Assembly (NCBI GenBank): GCA_035378955.1
Contig: DAOSUS010000024.1
Coordinates: forward strand, 1 to 41,601
Source: Candidatus Hydrogenedens sp.
GTDB taxonomy: Bacteria > Hydrogenedentota > Hydrogenedentia > Hydrogenedentales > Hydrogenedentaceae
Direction: 5' to 3'
Length of the DNA stretch: 41,601 nucleotides
This document shows positions 1 through 8,615 of the stretch, one piece after another. How positions within the stretch are numbered: the stretch's first letter is position 1; each line of letters starts with the position of its first letter. The notes beneath the pieces were generated by a model that saw only the letters and a list, made by a program, of their open reading frames with translations, searched no databases and was not told the origin of the DNA. Both the position numbers and the translations under genes were made by a program.

Positions 1-2107
1 ATACCACCGAGATAGTACTATCTCCATTAATAGATATTAAGTCTGGAAACCCGTTATTATCAATGTCCCATGAAAACACGGATTTGGGATTTTTACCTAT
101 CTTAATGGAACCTGTGCTTACAAAACTTCCATCGGGCTTTGCTCCAAAAACAACAACGGTTTGCCCCGTAGGATGAATGGTAACCGCCTCCAAATCTCCA
201 TCACGGTCTAAATCCACCATTAATAACCCCCTCGGATTTCCGTTAGTTGCATACCTCTTTTGTGTGCTTTTATCAAATGTTCCATCTCCATGGCCAAACC
301 AGCATACAAAACGGGATGGAGATTGGTCATCGGCATCATTCGGGTCTTTACTACTTACAAATAACAAATCTAACTTACCATCATGGTTTACATCAGCTAA
401 CTTCACCGCCATTGGGTAATCGCCTACAATTGTTTCTTTAGCGGAACCAAAAGCACCTGTGCCATCTCCTAAAAGAACCGAGACCGTATCTGCCCCCGGA
501 TTAGCTGTAACAATATCCTTGTTCCCATCATTATTCACATCACCTACAGCGACTGATGATGGATAGGGAAGATGAGAAAAGGTAGGATCTTTAATAGAAT
601 AAGTTCCTTTTTTTTGAAAAACCCCTTGACCATTATTCAAATAAACGGTTACACCCATTACCTCTCTTTCACAAAAAACAAGGTCTACGGAATTATTGTT
701 ATTATCAATCGGAGTAGATACAATAGACTGAATAACACCCGAAACATCCCATTTCCCTTTCTCTGTTAAAGAAAGGTCTGTGTTAACCTGAAAAACCTTA
801 AAATAGGCACTTCGATTGGAACAGATAATAATTTCATTTACAGAATCCCCATTATAATCGCCAAAAGTCATTGTCCCTATATCTCCATCCAATAGAGGCC
901 GCGTTTCCATCCTGCTAAACGCCTTTCCATCTCCATAGATTACACCTACACGATTTAATCCCGAAAGAGTAAATATCAAATCTTTTTTAGTATCTGCATT
1001 CAAATCTACTTTATCTATATCAATAGCACCAACACCTAAATTTATCATTTTTTGATATGTAAAATTTCCTCCTTGTGAACCATAAAAAATCTCTGCAGCT
1101 GCAAAAGGTCCGTTAGCAAGTTCCCCCGTGCTTAATGTCAATTCCCCGTATAACAATCCAAGTATATCTAAATACCCATCTTCATTCAGGTCTTCTATTA
1201 AAATCTTCATCGGAAATGCCTGTGATTGTAAAGTATTTGTTAAGGTAAAACCTCCATGGGTATCATTGATGAATAAGGAGTAATTTCCACTCCCTGCATT
1301 TGCAACGATTAAATCTGGATAAGTATCTGCGTTAATATCCATCGTTTCTATACCTCGGGGATAAGTACCAACGGCATAATCTAACTTTGTTGAAAAAGGA
1401 CTATTGGTCTGACTTAATAATACAGAAATATTATTAGAATCCCGATTAGAAACGACCAAATCCACTTCTCCATTTTTATCTAAGTCAATAGATAATAGCC
1501 ATCGAGGACTACTACCGCATGGAATATATTGGCACTCACTCCAAGTCCTGTTTCCCGCATTTAGAAGATAACCAATCTCCCCTGTTCCTGATGCCGCCAC
1601 AAGAATATCAGCAAGTCCATCTCTATTAATATCCGAAAACACCAGAGCCAACGGCTTTGCCCCTGCTTTTAAAGCAATTGCTTGCGACGGCTCAAAAGTT
1701 CCATCTCCCTTCCCATAAAGAAGGGAAATCGTATCCTCGTTTTGATTTACCACTCCTAAATCCCCATATCCATCACCATCTATGTCCTCCGCTTTTACCA
1801 TCCCCGGACCTTTTCCCACAGCATAATCTACATGCAAACGGAAATTTCCCTTCTCAGAATTGCGTAACAAAACGGCTACTTTATCCGTATTATAATTGGT
1901 AACCGCAATATCGGGTGCTCCATCTTGATTAAAATCCCCGTAGGTTAAAAAATGACTGATACCCCCGGTAGGATATTGATAAATTGAATGGAAAAAACGA
2001 ACGGAAACATTCGGGTCAGGATTTTCCGTTCCATCGCATCCAATAAAGAAAGGAAGAACCGTGAAAAGCAACCAGAAATAATGTTGCAAAAAAAAGATTT
2101 TATGCAT
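1..2107 (-). CDS. FG-GAP/VCBS repeat lipoprotein, partial (C-terminus beyond window)
   Basis: The open frame starts at an ATG at 2107 (MHKIFFLQ) and runs off the left edge without a stop. The N-terminus is a hydrophobic signal ending in FFIGC, a plausible lipobox, so the product is probably a lipoprotein. The rest is a series of calcium-loop-like motifs, about one per 50-60 residues: DFNQDGAPD, DIDGDGYGD, DINRDGLAD, DLDKNGEVD, DLNEDGYLD, DYNGDSVNE, DVNNDGNKD, DVNHDGKLD, DLDRDGDLE and DIDNNGFPD. These are typical of FG-GAP/VCBS seven-bladed propellers found on the surface of many environmental bacteria. No catalytic domain is visible in the present part. The gene is divergent from the phosphoesterase at 2192, with an 84-bp gap that holds promoters for both. 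The ligand is unknown, and the family call is firm. Confidence 0.85.
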   Translation of the reverse strand, partial: MHKIFFLQHYFWLLFTVLPFFIGCDGTENPDPNVSVRFFHSIYQYPTGGISHFLTYGDFNQDGAPDIAVTNYNTDKVAVLLRNSEKGNFRLHVDYAVGKGPGMVKAEDIDGDGYGDLGVVNQNEDTISLLYGKGDGTFEPSQAIALKAGAKPLALVFSDINRDGLADILVAASGTGEIGYLLNAGNRTWSECQYIPCGSSPRWLLSIDLDKNGEVDLVVSNRDSNNISVLLSQTNSPFSTKLDYAVGTYPRGIETMDINADTYPDLIVANAGSGNYSLFINDTHGGFTLTNTLQSQAFPMKILIEDLNEDGYLDILGLLYGELTLSTGELANGPFAAAEIFYGSQGGNFTYQKMINLGVGAIDIDKVDLNADTKKDLIFTLSGLNRVGVIYGDGKAFSRMETRPLLDGDIGTMTFGDYNGDSVNEIIICSNRSAYFKVFQVNTDLSLTEKGKWDVSGVIQSIVSTPIDNNNNSVDLVFCEREVMGVTVYLNNGQGVFQKKGTYSIKDPTFSHLPYPSSVAVGDVNNDGNKDIVTANPGADTVSVLLGDGTGAFGSAKETIVGDYPMAVKLADVNHDGKLDLLFVSSKDPNDADDQSPSRFVCWFGHGDGTFDKSTQKRYATNGNPRGLLMVDLDRDGDLEAVTIHPTGQTVVVFGAKPDGSFVSTGSIKIGKNPKSVFSWDIDNNGFPDLISINGDSTISVV

Positions 2108-2191
2108 AAAACACCTTTTATCAGTTATACTTTTATACATAGAAAACTCTCTGAATATAATACAGAAAATATATTATAAAGTATATCATCC

Positions 2192-2905
2192 ATGAAAAGA
2201 ATTTCCGTTGTTTCGGATTTACATATATTTTGTTCTCGCTCTAACTGGGAAGCCAAGTTATATGCGGTAGATGAAGCCATACAATCTTCCGATATATTTG
2301 TTTTTAATGGAGATACCTTTGATTTCCACTGGGTCGAAGAAAAATCTAACGAACAAGTTTTCCAGAAAGCTATTGATTTCTTAAAAACACTTGCAGAAAA
2401 ATATCCCCATTGTCATATTCATCTCAATCTGGGAAATCATGACCATCGCTGCGAATTCTGCCAACTATTAAGTCAATTGGAAAAAGATGTCCCTAACTTT
2501 TCATGGCATCCCTATTATTTGAGGGTAGGAAAAATTGTCTTTCTTCATGGCGACGCCTCCATTCGCAAAATGAACCATAGCCAGTTGACAAAATATCGAA
2601 ACCGCTGGGAACGCAAACCCTTGCAAAGAAATTACTTTGTCAATCAAATTTACGATATAGCAGTAAGCATGAGAACCCATGTGGCTATATCTCATATTTA
2701 TTTTCGACATCGAAGAACTGCTCGAAATTTACTATGGTATTTAAATGAATTGGAACTTGGGACCGACGCAGGTATTAGTGAAGTATATTTTGGACATACA
2801 CATGTTCCCCTGAGAAATTTTCGCTACAAAGGCATTACATTTCATAATACAGGAACCGCTTATAAAGGAATGAAACTTCATATCCTGCGCACATTAGTTT
2901 TATAA
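2192..2905 (+). CDS. Calcineurin-like metallophosphoesterase, LpxH-like
   Basis: This 237-residue protein carries the full set of binuclear metallophosphoesterase motifs in order: SDLH near residue 8, NGDTFD near 40, LGNHDH near 80, HGDA near 114 and GHTHVP near 200. Its length and single-domain layout match the UDP-2,3-diacylglucosamine hydrolases (LpxH; lipid A synthesis). However, LpxH proper usually has GNRD where this protein has GNHD, so the substrate is not certain. It has no signal peptide, so it is cytosolic or peripheral. The upstream gap contains a TATAAT at 2156-2161, about 30 bp before the ATG. It is convergent with the lipoprotein gene at 2951, and I see no strong terminator between them. 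Confidence 0.75.
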   Translation: MKRISVVSDLHIFCSRSNWEAKLYAVDEAIQSSDIFVFNGDTFDFHWVEEKSNEQVFQKAIDFLKTLAEKYPHCHIHLNLGNHDHRCEFCQLLSQLEKDVPNFSWHPYYLRVGKIVFLHGDASIRKMNHSQLTKYRNRWERKPLQRNYFVNQIYDIAVSMRTHVAISHIYFRHRRTARNLLWYLNELELGTDAGISEVYFGHTHVPLRNFRYKGITFHNTGTAYKGMKLHILRTLVL

Positions 2906-2950
2906 ATTCCTTACGAATACATTATCAGAAAAAATTTATTCTGTCTCCGC

Positions 2951-3685
2951 CTACAATCCCAAATCATCCATAACTTTATTTTGCTTATTGGAATAGTCAT
3001 TCTGAACATTTTGTACACTCTGGCGAGAATAAGAACCTACCGCACCTGAGGAGTTTGTCATAGTATTTAATTGCTGTTGGACAGCCATCCCTCCTGTAAC
3101 AGAATTCATAGGATATGACCCCACTGGTGTTGCGGGAGTAGTTGTTTGTGGCGTTTGTGCTCCTGCAAACAAGGGATGAGAAACACCCCCTGTTTGTGCA
3201 TTGTAGATAAAGGCTTGTCCATCACTTGTTCGTGGAACAAAACTTAAATAGGTAGGGTAGAGACTATCCAATGTCGCTGGATAGTAACCCGTTGCCCGTG
3301 CATATTGAGCAATGGCATATTTTACCTGTTCCATCTTGCGGATATCTTCAGATGGAATACTTGACGGGACTGTGATTATCTGACCTGTAATCGGGTCAAA
3401 ACTATATGCACTATCACCCGAGGGGGAAGGTAACGAAGGCAAGTATTGAGGAACTAATTCATTGAGCGATGATGGATACCTACCCTTTTCTGCCTGAAAT
3501 GTTTGAATAGCCCGTTCTAAATTTATTTTGCCTGTTTGGTCAGCAATACCTTGAACCTGTCTCTGCATACTTTTCAGTTGTTGCGCCTGCAATTCACCTT
3601 GAATGGCTGTTGTTGTAAGTAATTCTACTCCACAACCTGAAAAGACAAGGGGAACAAAACATATAAAAATAATAAATAATCTCAT
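2951..3685 (-). CDS. Lipoprotein with two tandem pseudopilin-like repeats
   Basis: The start chosen is the ATG at 3685 (MRLFIIF), because AAGGA lies 9 nt upstream of it. An earlier in-frame ATG at 3694 abuts that site and is less likely. The N-terminus is a signal peptide ending LVFSGC, so the product is probably lipidated. Two similar segments follow, 65 residues apart: an amphipathic helix then GRYPSSLNELVPQYLPSLP, and a helix then GYYPATLDSLYPTYLSFVP. Each is followed by a short strand region with aromatic residues (YSFD, FIYN) and a TGG/TGQ turn. This helix-xYP-L-YL-P pattern resembles the C-terminal half of type II secretion major pseudopilins (GspG), but the prepilin cleavage motif is absent. 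The tail is low in complexity (T, P, S, N, Q). Function is unknown; a surface or pilus-associated role is a guess. Confidence 0.6.
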   Translation of the reverse strand: MRLFIIFICFVPLVFSGCGVELLTTTAIQGELQAQQLKSMQRQVQGIADQTGKINLERAIQTFQAEKGRYPSSLNELVPQYLPSLPSPSGDSAYSFDPITGQIITVPSSIPSEDIRKMEQVKYAIAQYARATGYYPATLDSLYPTYLSFVPRTSDGQAFIYNAQTGGVSHPLFAGAQTPQTTTPATPVGSYPMNSVTGGMAVQQQLNTMTNSSGAVGSYSRQSVQNVQNDYSNKQNKVMDDLGL

Positions 3686-3764
3686 ATCAAACATTCCTTT
3701 TTTCTTTTCTATATTCTACCATGTAAAACGATTTTTGCACACATATTGTTTCCGTAAAACCTTT

Positions 3765-3803
3765 AAAAAAACAAACGGCGTATGTTTTTCAACATACGCC
3801 GTT
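3765..3803 (-). terminator. Rho-independent terminator of flgM
   Basis: Perfect 13-bp inverted repeat AACGGCGTATGTT / AACATACGCCGTT at 3774-3786 and 3791-3803. Read on the minus strand, the hairpin has a GAAA tetraloop and is followed by TTTGTTTTTT. It lies 24 bp past the flgM stop and separates flgM from the lipoprotein gene downstream. Confidence 0.92.
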
Positions 3804-3826
3804 GGAAATGGCAAGTTTAGTAGATG

Positions 3827-4147
3827 TTATCTTAATATTTTCAAAATTCTCTCTGCTATTTTTTGAACAATTTCCGGTTTCTTATAGTCCCCTCGTTCCA
3901 AATGTTGTTTTGCTTCCTCTACTTTTTCAGGGCGAACCGCTTCCTGTTCTTTACTGACTTGTATCAACCGCGATAATTCAGCCGCCGCTTGTGCTTCGGA
4001 ACTGATAACCACCTCATCTTCTTTTGGGGTATCTACCTTTCCGTAGCCGCGTATATCTTTCATACTGCTATCGCGGTCGCTTTTTACTTTCGTCGGTTTT
4101 TCCGGGACCGGCTCTGGTATCCCACCGACACTTTGTATTCTAACCAT
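3827..4147 (-). CDS. flgM: FlgM-like anti-sigma-28 factor
   Basis: This 106-residue protein has the size and layout of FlgM: a disordered, charged N-terminal half and a helical C-terminal half (residues about 44-104). The C-terminal half carries the family pattern DEVVISSEAQAAAEL, then VRPEKVEEAKQHLERGDYK, then IVQKIAERIL. In known systems FlgM binds sigma-28 (FliA) and holds back late flagellar genes until it is exported through the hook-basal body. The ATG at 4147 is preceded by GGAGG at 8 nt. A sigma-28 type promoter lies about 45 nt further upstream (4193-4219) and a strong terminator follows, so it is a one-gene transcript. No flagellar structural gene is present in the window. The promoter supports the assignment independently of the protein sequence. 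Confidence 0.85.
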   Translation of the reverse strand: MVRIQSVGGIPEPVPEKPTKVKSDRDSSMKDIRGYGKVDTPKEDEVVISSEAQAAAELSRLIQVSKEQEAVRPEKVEEAKQHLERGDYKKPEIVQKIAERILKILR

Positions 4148-4192
4148 TTAACTTTCCTCCAAATATATATCATATTTTATCTTACATATACT

Positions 4193-4219
4193 TTATCGGC
4201 AAAATAAACTTTTTCTTTA
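4193..4219 (-). promoter_or_regulatory. Sigma-28 (FliA) type promoter of flgM
   Basis: On the minus strand the sequence reads TAAAGAAA, 11 nt, GCCGATAA. The -10 element matches the enterobacterial FliA consensus GCCGATAA at all eight bases. The -35 element matches TAAAG of TAAAGTTT at the canonical 11-nt spacing, which also fits the looser form TAAA-N15-GCCGATAA exactly. It lies about 46 nt upstream of the flgM ATG. FlgM would then be made by the sigma factor that it inhibits, as known in Salmonella. Confidence 0.82.
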
Positions 4220-4364
4220 ATTTAAACCCATATTTTTCACAAAAACATAAGCCATTGTTATATAATTACTTATATAAAATATGCCTGTAAAATGCATTGT
4301 AATTTTTCTTTTAATGATAAGATATGCTTTATTATAACAAACATTCAAACTCAATTAAACTCTC

Positions 4365-5774
4365 ATGTATAAGCAAGTAGATAGAATGAAAATAAGATGT
4401 AAAAAATTTTTAATATTCATTTTTTTTCTATCTTTCTGTATTACAGGATTTATCTTTTTTTTAATTCCTGAACAAGGTTTCCGTGGTTATATAATTCAAG
4501 ACACAAATTTATCTGTATATTTTCCTGATTTTCCGTCCTTCTGGAGTTCTGCAAAGAAGCAACAAATAACCGTCTCTGCCACTAAACATCTTTTCAATTA
4601 CTTATATGACATAGAACTATCTTTCCGAAAAAAATGGGGTATACGACCTACACTATTTCGTTGGTATCTCTGGGCTGGAAAACCTTTACTTATCAGCTGG
4701 AACGAACAAGGGGATTACCTGGTATCTATTAAACCGCGACAATTATTTCGCCTATTTCTTTTACCTTCATGGAAAATATCAAACAATATTACTTATGGCG
4801 GAGATTACTATTACCTCTGGAAAGGGAATGAACTTCTAATTAGTAACAAAGATACTGTTTTAAGTCAGGTCGTCCGTTTCTCCAACATACCTTCAAATAC
4901 AAACAATAATACGGCTTACATAGAATTAGGGAAAAATCTAAAAGCATCCTTTTCTATTCATGCGGAAAATAATTTTTACATCGAGGGAAAAATCGCTTCT
5001 AATAAAAAACCCCTTGATGGTCTTTCTTCTTTTTCGGACTTTTTTAATTCAAACCTTTCATCAGTCCTTTTGGATTGCCCTTTAATAGATACTTTTTCAG
5101 ATACTTCATTAAAAAATACCCTTTCTTCACTAATACCCCAAAAATTGTTGCAACCCATCTTTATAGGGTTACTATCTTTTAAAGATACCTATCTTGAAAA
5201 ATTATATTTACAATTAATAAATAAAGGACTACTTAATAGAAGTGTGTTTTTTTATTATGGAATATCAGATAAGTTTTCAAATCCGATACCTATTTTTGGC
5301 TTCTGGTTTCCTTATGAAAATAGTGATATTACGCAACTTTTCTCTGAACTTAATTTAGAATTGCCTTACTATTCACACCCATGGAATTCGTTTGATGGAT
5401 ATATAGCACCTGTATGGAACAACGCTCTTTGCCTTTCTATGGTCTATTATAAAAAAGGTTGGATTATTTGCTCTCAGGAAGCACTTATGGCCGAAATAAC
5501 AACCTTACTTCATGAAAACAAAAGCGACTTAAAAACAAATCCCGTATTCAATATTAACATTGCACAAGTTAGCGAGGATATAGAAAAAATCTTCCTCTGG
5601 TGTGCAAAGCAGGAACTATTAAACGGTATTAATGAAAGAGACATGTCAGGGCTTTATTCTCCATGGAAACAGTTTCTCAAAGAAATGGGAACTCTTAAAC
5701 TGTCGCTTCTTCCCTTAGAGAATAACCAGGAAAACTATTTTCTAATTCGTGGGGGATTTGTCAATGATAAGTAA
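4365..5774 (+). CDS. Membrane-anchored protein of unknown function
   Basis: I do not recognise this 469-residue protein. Visible features are one N-terminal membrane segment (about residues 15-37, FLIFIFFLSFCITGFIFFL) after a basic stretch, and then a large region outside the cytoplasm with no further membrane segment. The segments LLISNKDTVLSQVVRF and GWIICSQEALMAEITTLL resemble each other loosely and suggest two related halves. Such a layout recalls DUF3352-type proteins, but the resemblance is weak. Start choice is uncertain: ATG at 4365 or at 4386 (MKIRCKK), neither with a clear ribosome binding site. The 3' end overlaps the next gene by 11 nt, so the two are probably cotranscribed and translationally coupled. 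Confidence 0.6.
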   Translation: MYKQVDRMKIRCKKFLIFIFFLSFCITGFIFFLIPEQGFRGYIIQDTNLSVYFPDFPSFWSSAKKQQITVSATKHLFNYLYDIELSFRKKWGIRPTLFRWYLWAGKPLLISWNEQGDYLVSIKPRQLFRLFLLPSWKISNNITYGGDYYYLWKGNELLISNKDTVLSQVVRFSNIPSNTNNNTAYIELGKNLKASFSIHAENNFYIEGKIASNKKPLDGLSSFSDFFNSNLSSVLLDCPLIDTFSDTSLKNTLSSLIPQKLLQPIFIGLLSFKDTYLEKLYLQLINKGLLNRSVFFYYGISDKFSNPIPIFGFWFPYENSDITQLFSELNLELPYYSHPWNSFDGYIAPVWNNALCLSMVYYKKGWIICSQEALMAEITTLLHENKSDLKTNPVFNINIAQVSEDIEKIFLWCAKQELLNGINERDMSGLYSPWKQFLKEMGTLKLSLLPLENNQENYFLIRGGFVNDK

Positions 5775-7554
5775 AAAATATTACCCCTATATCTTGCTCA
5801 TTATTGCAATAATTCATATATCTATATCCCCTGAAAGTTCGGGAAGAGAGGCTCAATTCCTGATTGGGAATGGGAATATGCTTGTTGGAGTTTCATCAGA
5901 TGGAAATATTTCTTTTGCAAGATGGAAAGGAATTGGTGGAAGCAATCATTTGGGAGCGTTTTATAGTTCCGTGTTACAAGAAGAAGATAAAAAAGTTTTC
6001 ATAGAACCTACTATATCCATGTTACAAATTCAGAATTCTATTTATACACTCACAGAGCCAAACAATCTAAATATTAAAGGGAAATATGCAACACCAGAAA
6101 TCCCTTTACTCGAATTTGAAGGAACGATAAAAGATAAGGAATTAGCCTGGAAACAGGAAATATTTGTTCACCCTTCCAGAGATATCATTTGTGTTCATTT
6201 CCATTTCAATAAAAATCCACAAAAAGATGTAGTAGAAAATTTCATATCTTATCAAAATATTTCTCCTAAATCTCCACCCATCCCTGAAAATGCTTTTTTG
6301 AACAATCCGGCAAATTTTCAGAAAGATATTTGTGTATTCTGGGATACAACATCCCAAGCACTGATATATTTCCGCCCTTATAAATCGGGTAATTCTGATT
6401 TATACAAACTTGAGCAGATAAAGGATACTTCCAATATCCCGCAAAAATTCTGGCGAAAATTTGAAGAAGGAGTATATATTGGAATTTTTTCCACGAACCC
6501 CATTAAAGGAGCAAATATACAAAACTATCCTCTACTTAAAAATGACATATCTTATATTACAAATCAAAAATTCCCAACAACTCTACATATATTGGATGAT
6601 TACTGTTCCTCTTTAATCACTCAGCCCATAGAAACAACAGAGAACACAAAAGAAATCAACCTTTTCTATGTCTTCGCCCAGAACTATTCCGAAATGGAAG
6701 AATTAAATCAATGGATAAAAGCAACCCATTATAATCAAGCAAAGCAAGACTTATTCTCTTATTGGAAACTTAAATGGGAAACAGCAAAGAAAGATATAAA
6801 AGAAGAATTTGCAAATAACTGGTTACAAATTGCCTTATGTACAGAACCCACAACGGGGGCTATATTAACCAACCCTTATGACCCTATCTGGGGCAACCGA
6901 ATTTCATTACAGAACTGTTTCTCTCTAATTCAATCGATGAACAACATGAACATGTTCGATTTCTCCAAACAACTTGCTTCTTTCTGGTATCGAATAGGTA
7001 AAGAACGAAAACTTTCTGCAAAACAAACCTTCCCTTTATGGGCTTATACCGATGGAACTCCTGCATGTCCCGATTATTGGATGGATGTATCACAGTCCGC
7101 TTATTTCATCTCTATGATTTACGCTTTAACAAACAACATGAATTTTACAGAGAAAAAAGACTTCCTAACTGAAAAATGGGATGTGCTTACATGGAGCATA
7201 AATAACCTCTGCCTCTGGAAAATCCCCGGGGACTTACTTCCTGCACCTTCTTTCTCAGAGGCATTCAATCGAGATATGCAAACGGCCAACCTACTTATAC
7301 AAACACTTATAGGGATACAAAAAGGTATTCAACTGGCAAAAATGATATTTGAACCCGTTCCAGAGCTCTGGGAAACAAGGGATAAAGAACTACAAACCTA
7401 TATCCGACTTGCAATATTAAATAAGGAAACTCTGGCGTTCTTATCGGACACAGACCTCCCCGATTGGAAAAAATTCTTTCCCGATAACAATATTCTATGG
7501 CAATTACATGTAAAGTATAATGGAAATATCATGCTTCTGAAAGATATAAAATAA
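5764..7554 (+). CDS. Secreted six-hairpin glycosidase-like protein (GH15-like)
   Basis: The chosen start is the ATG at 5764 (MISKKYYPY), with GGGGGA 7 nt upstream and an 11-nt overlap with the preceding gene. A GTG at 5749 is less likely. The 596-residue product begins with a hydrophobic signal (LLIIAIIHISI), followed by a beta-rich N-terminal part beginning FLIGNGNMLVGVSSDGNISF. This resembles the super-sandwich domain of glucoamylase-like proteins. The C-terminal half is helical and contains WLQIALCTEPTTGAILTNPY followed by DPIWGNRISLQNCFSLIQSM. In GH15 enzymes a W-x-RD segment occurs at the same place after a TGAI stretch. I therefore infer an (alpha/alpha)6 fold acting on a glycan, but I cannot point to a convincing pair of catalytic acids. 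It may be an inactive relative. Confidence 0.5.
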   Translation: MISKKYYPYILLIIAIIHISISPESSGREAQFLIGNGNMLVGVSSDGNISFARWKGIGGSNHLGAFYSSVLQEEDKKVFIEPTISMLQIQNSIYTLTEPNNLNIKGKYATPEIPLLEFEGTIKDKELAWKQEIFVHPSRDIICVHFHFNKNPQKDVVENFISYQNISPKSPPIPENAFLNNPANFQKDICVFWDTTSQALIYFRPYKSGNSDLYKLEQIKDTSNIPQKFWRKFEEGVYIGIFSTNPIKGANIQNYPLLKNDISYITNQKFPTTLHILDDYCSSLITQPIETTENTKEINLFYVFAQNYSEMEELNQWIKATHYNQAKQDLFSYWKLKWETAKKDIKEEFANNWLQIALCTEPTTGAILTNPYDPIWGNRISLQNCFSLIQSMNNMNMFDFSKQLASFWYRIGKERKLSAKQTFPLWAYTDGTPACPDYWMDVSQSAYFISMIYALTNNMNFTEKKDFLTEKWDVLTWSINNLCLWKIPGDLLPAPSFSEAFNRDMQTANLLIQTLIGIQKGIQLAKMIFEPVPELWETRDKELQTYIRLAILNKETLAFLSDTDLPDWKKFFPDNNILWQLHVKYNGNIMLLKDIK

Positions 7555-7587
7555 CCCTAATTATAAACCCTAATAAAAAAGTTATTT

Positions 7588-8033
7588 ATGGGTATAAAGT
7601 ATAAAAAATCGGATTACATAGGAAAGAATGGTCTTTATAGGGTAACGGGACTTCATCTCTATAAAAAAAGAATGTTTTCTTTTTCCTACTTTTCCTTTGC
7701 ATATCCCTTTTCTTCTTTTCGGGACTTTTTCTGAACCAACAAAACTCCCAACAAAAACTTACCTATACAGAAGGAATTGTTATTAACAAAACGGATATAG
7801 GAGAACAAAAAAAAGACCCTTCAACTTCAGAGATAATAGGCTGTCAAATTACTATTGAATTTTCTTTGTATAACGGACGGAAAATACAGAAGGAAATTTC
7901 TCTGGAAAATGAATTTTGTTCTTATATCAATACAGGAGATTTGCTCTCTGTCCTCTATCATCACAACCAATGGAACGGTTCTGTGGAAATCGTATCTTAT
8001 AGCCGTATGCCTGTAAAAAAAGGTAATGATTAA
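7588..8033 (+). pseudogene. DUF3592-like membrane protein gene, apparent -1 frameshift at an A7 run
   Basis: The ATG at 7588 opens a frame (MGIKYKKSDYIGKNGLYRV...) that stops at 7732-7734. The next frame has no ATG of its own but reads well from 7668 to the TAA at 8031. It gives a hydrophobic segment (VFFFLLFLCISLFFFSGLFL), then YTEGIVINKTDIGE, ITIEFSLYNGRKIQ and NTGDLLSVLYHHNQWNGSVE. The two parts join sensibly if one A is added to the A7 run at 7663-7669. The product would then be a short basic cytosolic leader, one membrane segment and a beta-rich domain with the DUF3592 pattern (GxV, then Y-x-x-G, then G-D-x-x-x-V-x-Y). A sequencing or assembly indel, a real pseudogene, or slippage on the A run would all explain it. 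Confidence 0.55.
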
Positions 8034-8096
8034 GAGAAATTCAAAGCCTGCAAGCGTTATAATATTAAACAATAAAAAACACTTTCACAAACCTAT

Positions 8097-8603
8097 ATGT
8101 TGGGAAGTATCATGACATTAAATCGAGAAGAAATGTATCGAATTTTTGCAGAGACAGTAATTATTAAAAAACCCCGTTATGGGATTATTAAAGGTTATCA
8201 TGAGTTACCCTATATTTGTCTTGGTGAAGCATTAGAATCCCATTACGGTTCTTTATGTGTTCGCGGAAAAATTCATGTCTCTCCCCAATTTGTTATAACA
8301 CCCTCTTACTACAAAACGAAATATAGCGACCTGTTCGGTGAAGACAATGTCAATGTTGAGATTGCAGGGCGTATATTCGGTTTTTTAGGTTTTCCTGACC
8401 GACCCATAGAGTGCAAATCTGAATTTCTGGAAATTAAACATCTGGAAGAAAATATTGATACGGCTCTATCCAACAGTCTGGATGAACTGGAACGGAAAGA
8501 AGACATTACTACCGGTATCTTTATTACACCCGATAGCCGTTATTATCCCATTTCAATAGAAAGATTTATTACCTCAATACTTGATGATGAATTCTCTTTT
8601 TAA
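8097..8603 (+). CDS. Conserved-looking hypothetical protein
   Basis: The product has 168 residues, no signal peptide and no membrane segment. It is rich in short hydrophobic strands (YGIIKGYHELPYICLG, GKIHVSPQFVITP, VNVEIAGRIFGFLGF) followed by a charged helical part (FLEIKHLEENIDTALS). I do not recognise the family. The start may be the ATG at 8097 or the ATG at 8112 (MTLNREEMYR), the latter with GGGAAG 4 nt upstream. It is separated by 12 bp from the next gene, whose ribosome binding site overlaps its stop codon region. The two are therefore probably one transcript and perhaps act together. Confidence 0.65.
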   Translation: MLGSIMTLNREEMYRIFAETVIIKKPRYGIIKGYHELPYICLGEALESHYGSLCVRGKIHVSPQFVITPSYYKTKYSDLFGEDNVNVEIAGRIFGFLGFPDRPIECKSEFLEIKHLEENIDTALSNSLDELERKEDITTGIFITPDSRYYPISIERFITSILDDEFSF

Positions 8604-8615
8604 GGAGGGAATATT

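Noticed and set aside
177..1902. Plus-strand open frames inside the first FG-GAP gene
   Set aside because: The minus strand has one continuous frame with clear repeat motifs from 2107 to the window edge, so the plus frames are shadows.
2926..2948. Possible terminator between the convergent genes at 2905 and 2951
   Set aside because: The only stem (CAGAA/TTCTG) is 5 bp and mostly A-T in the loop, which is too weak to call.
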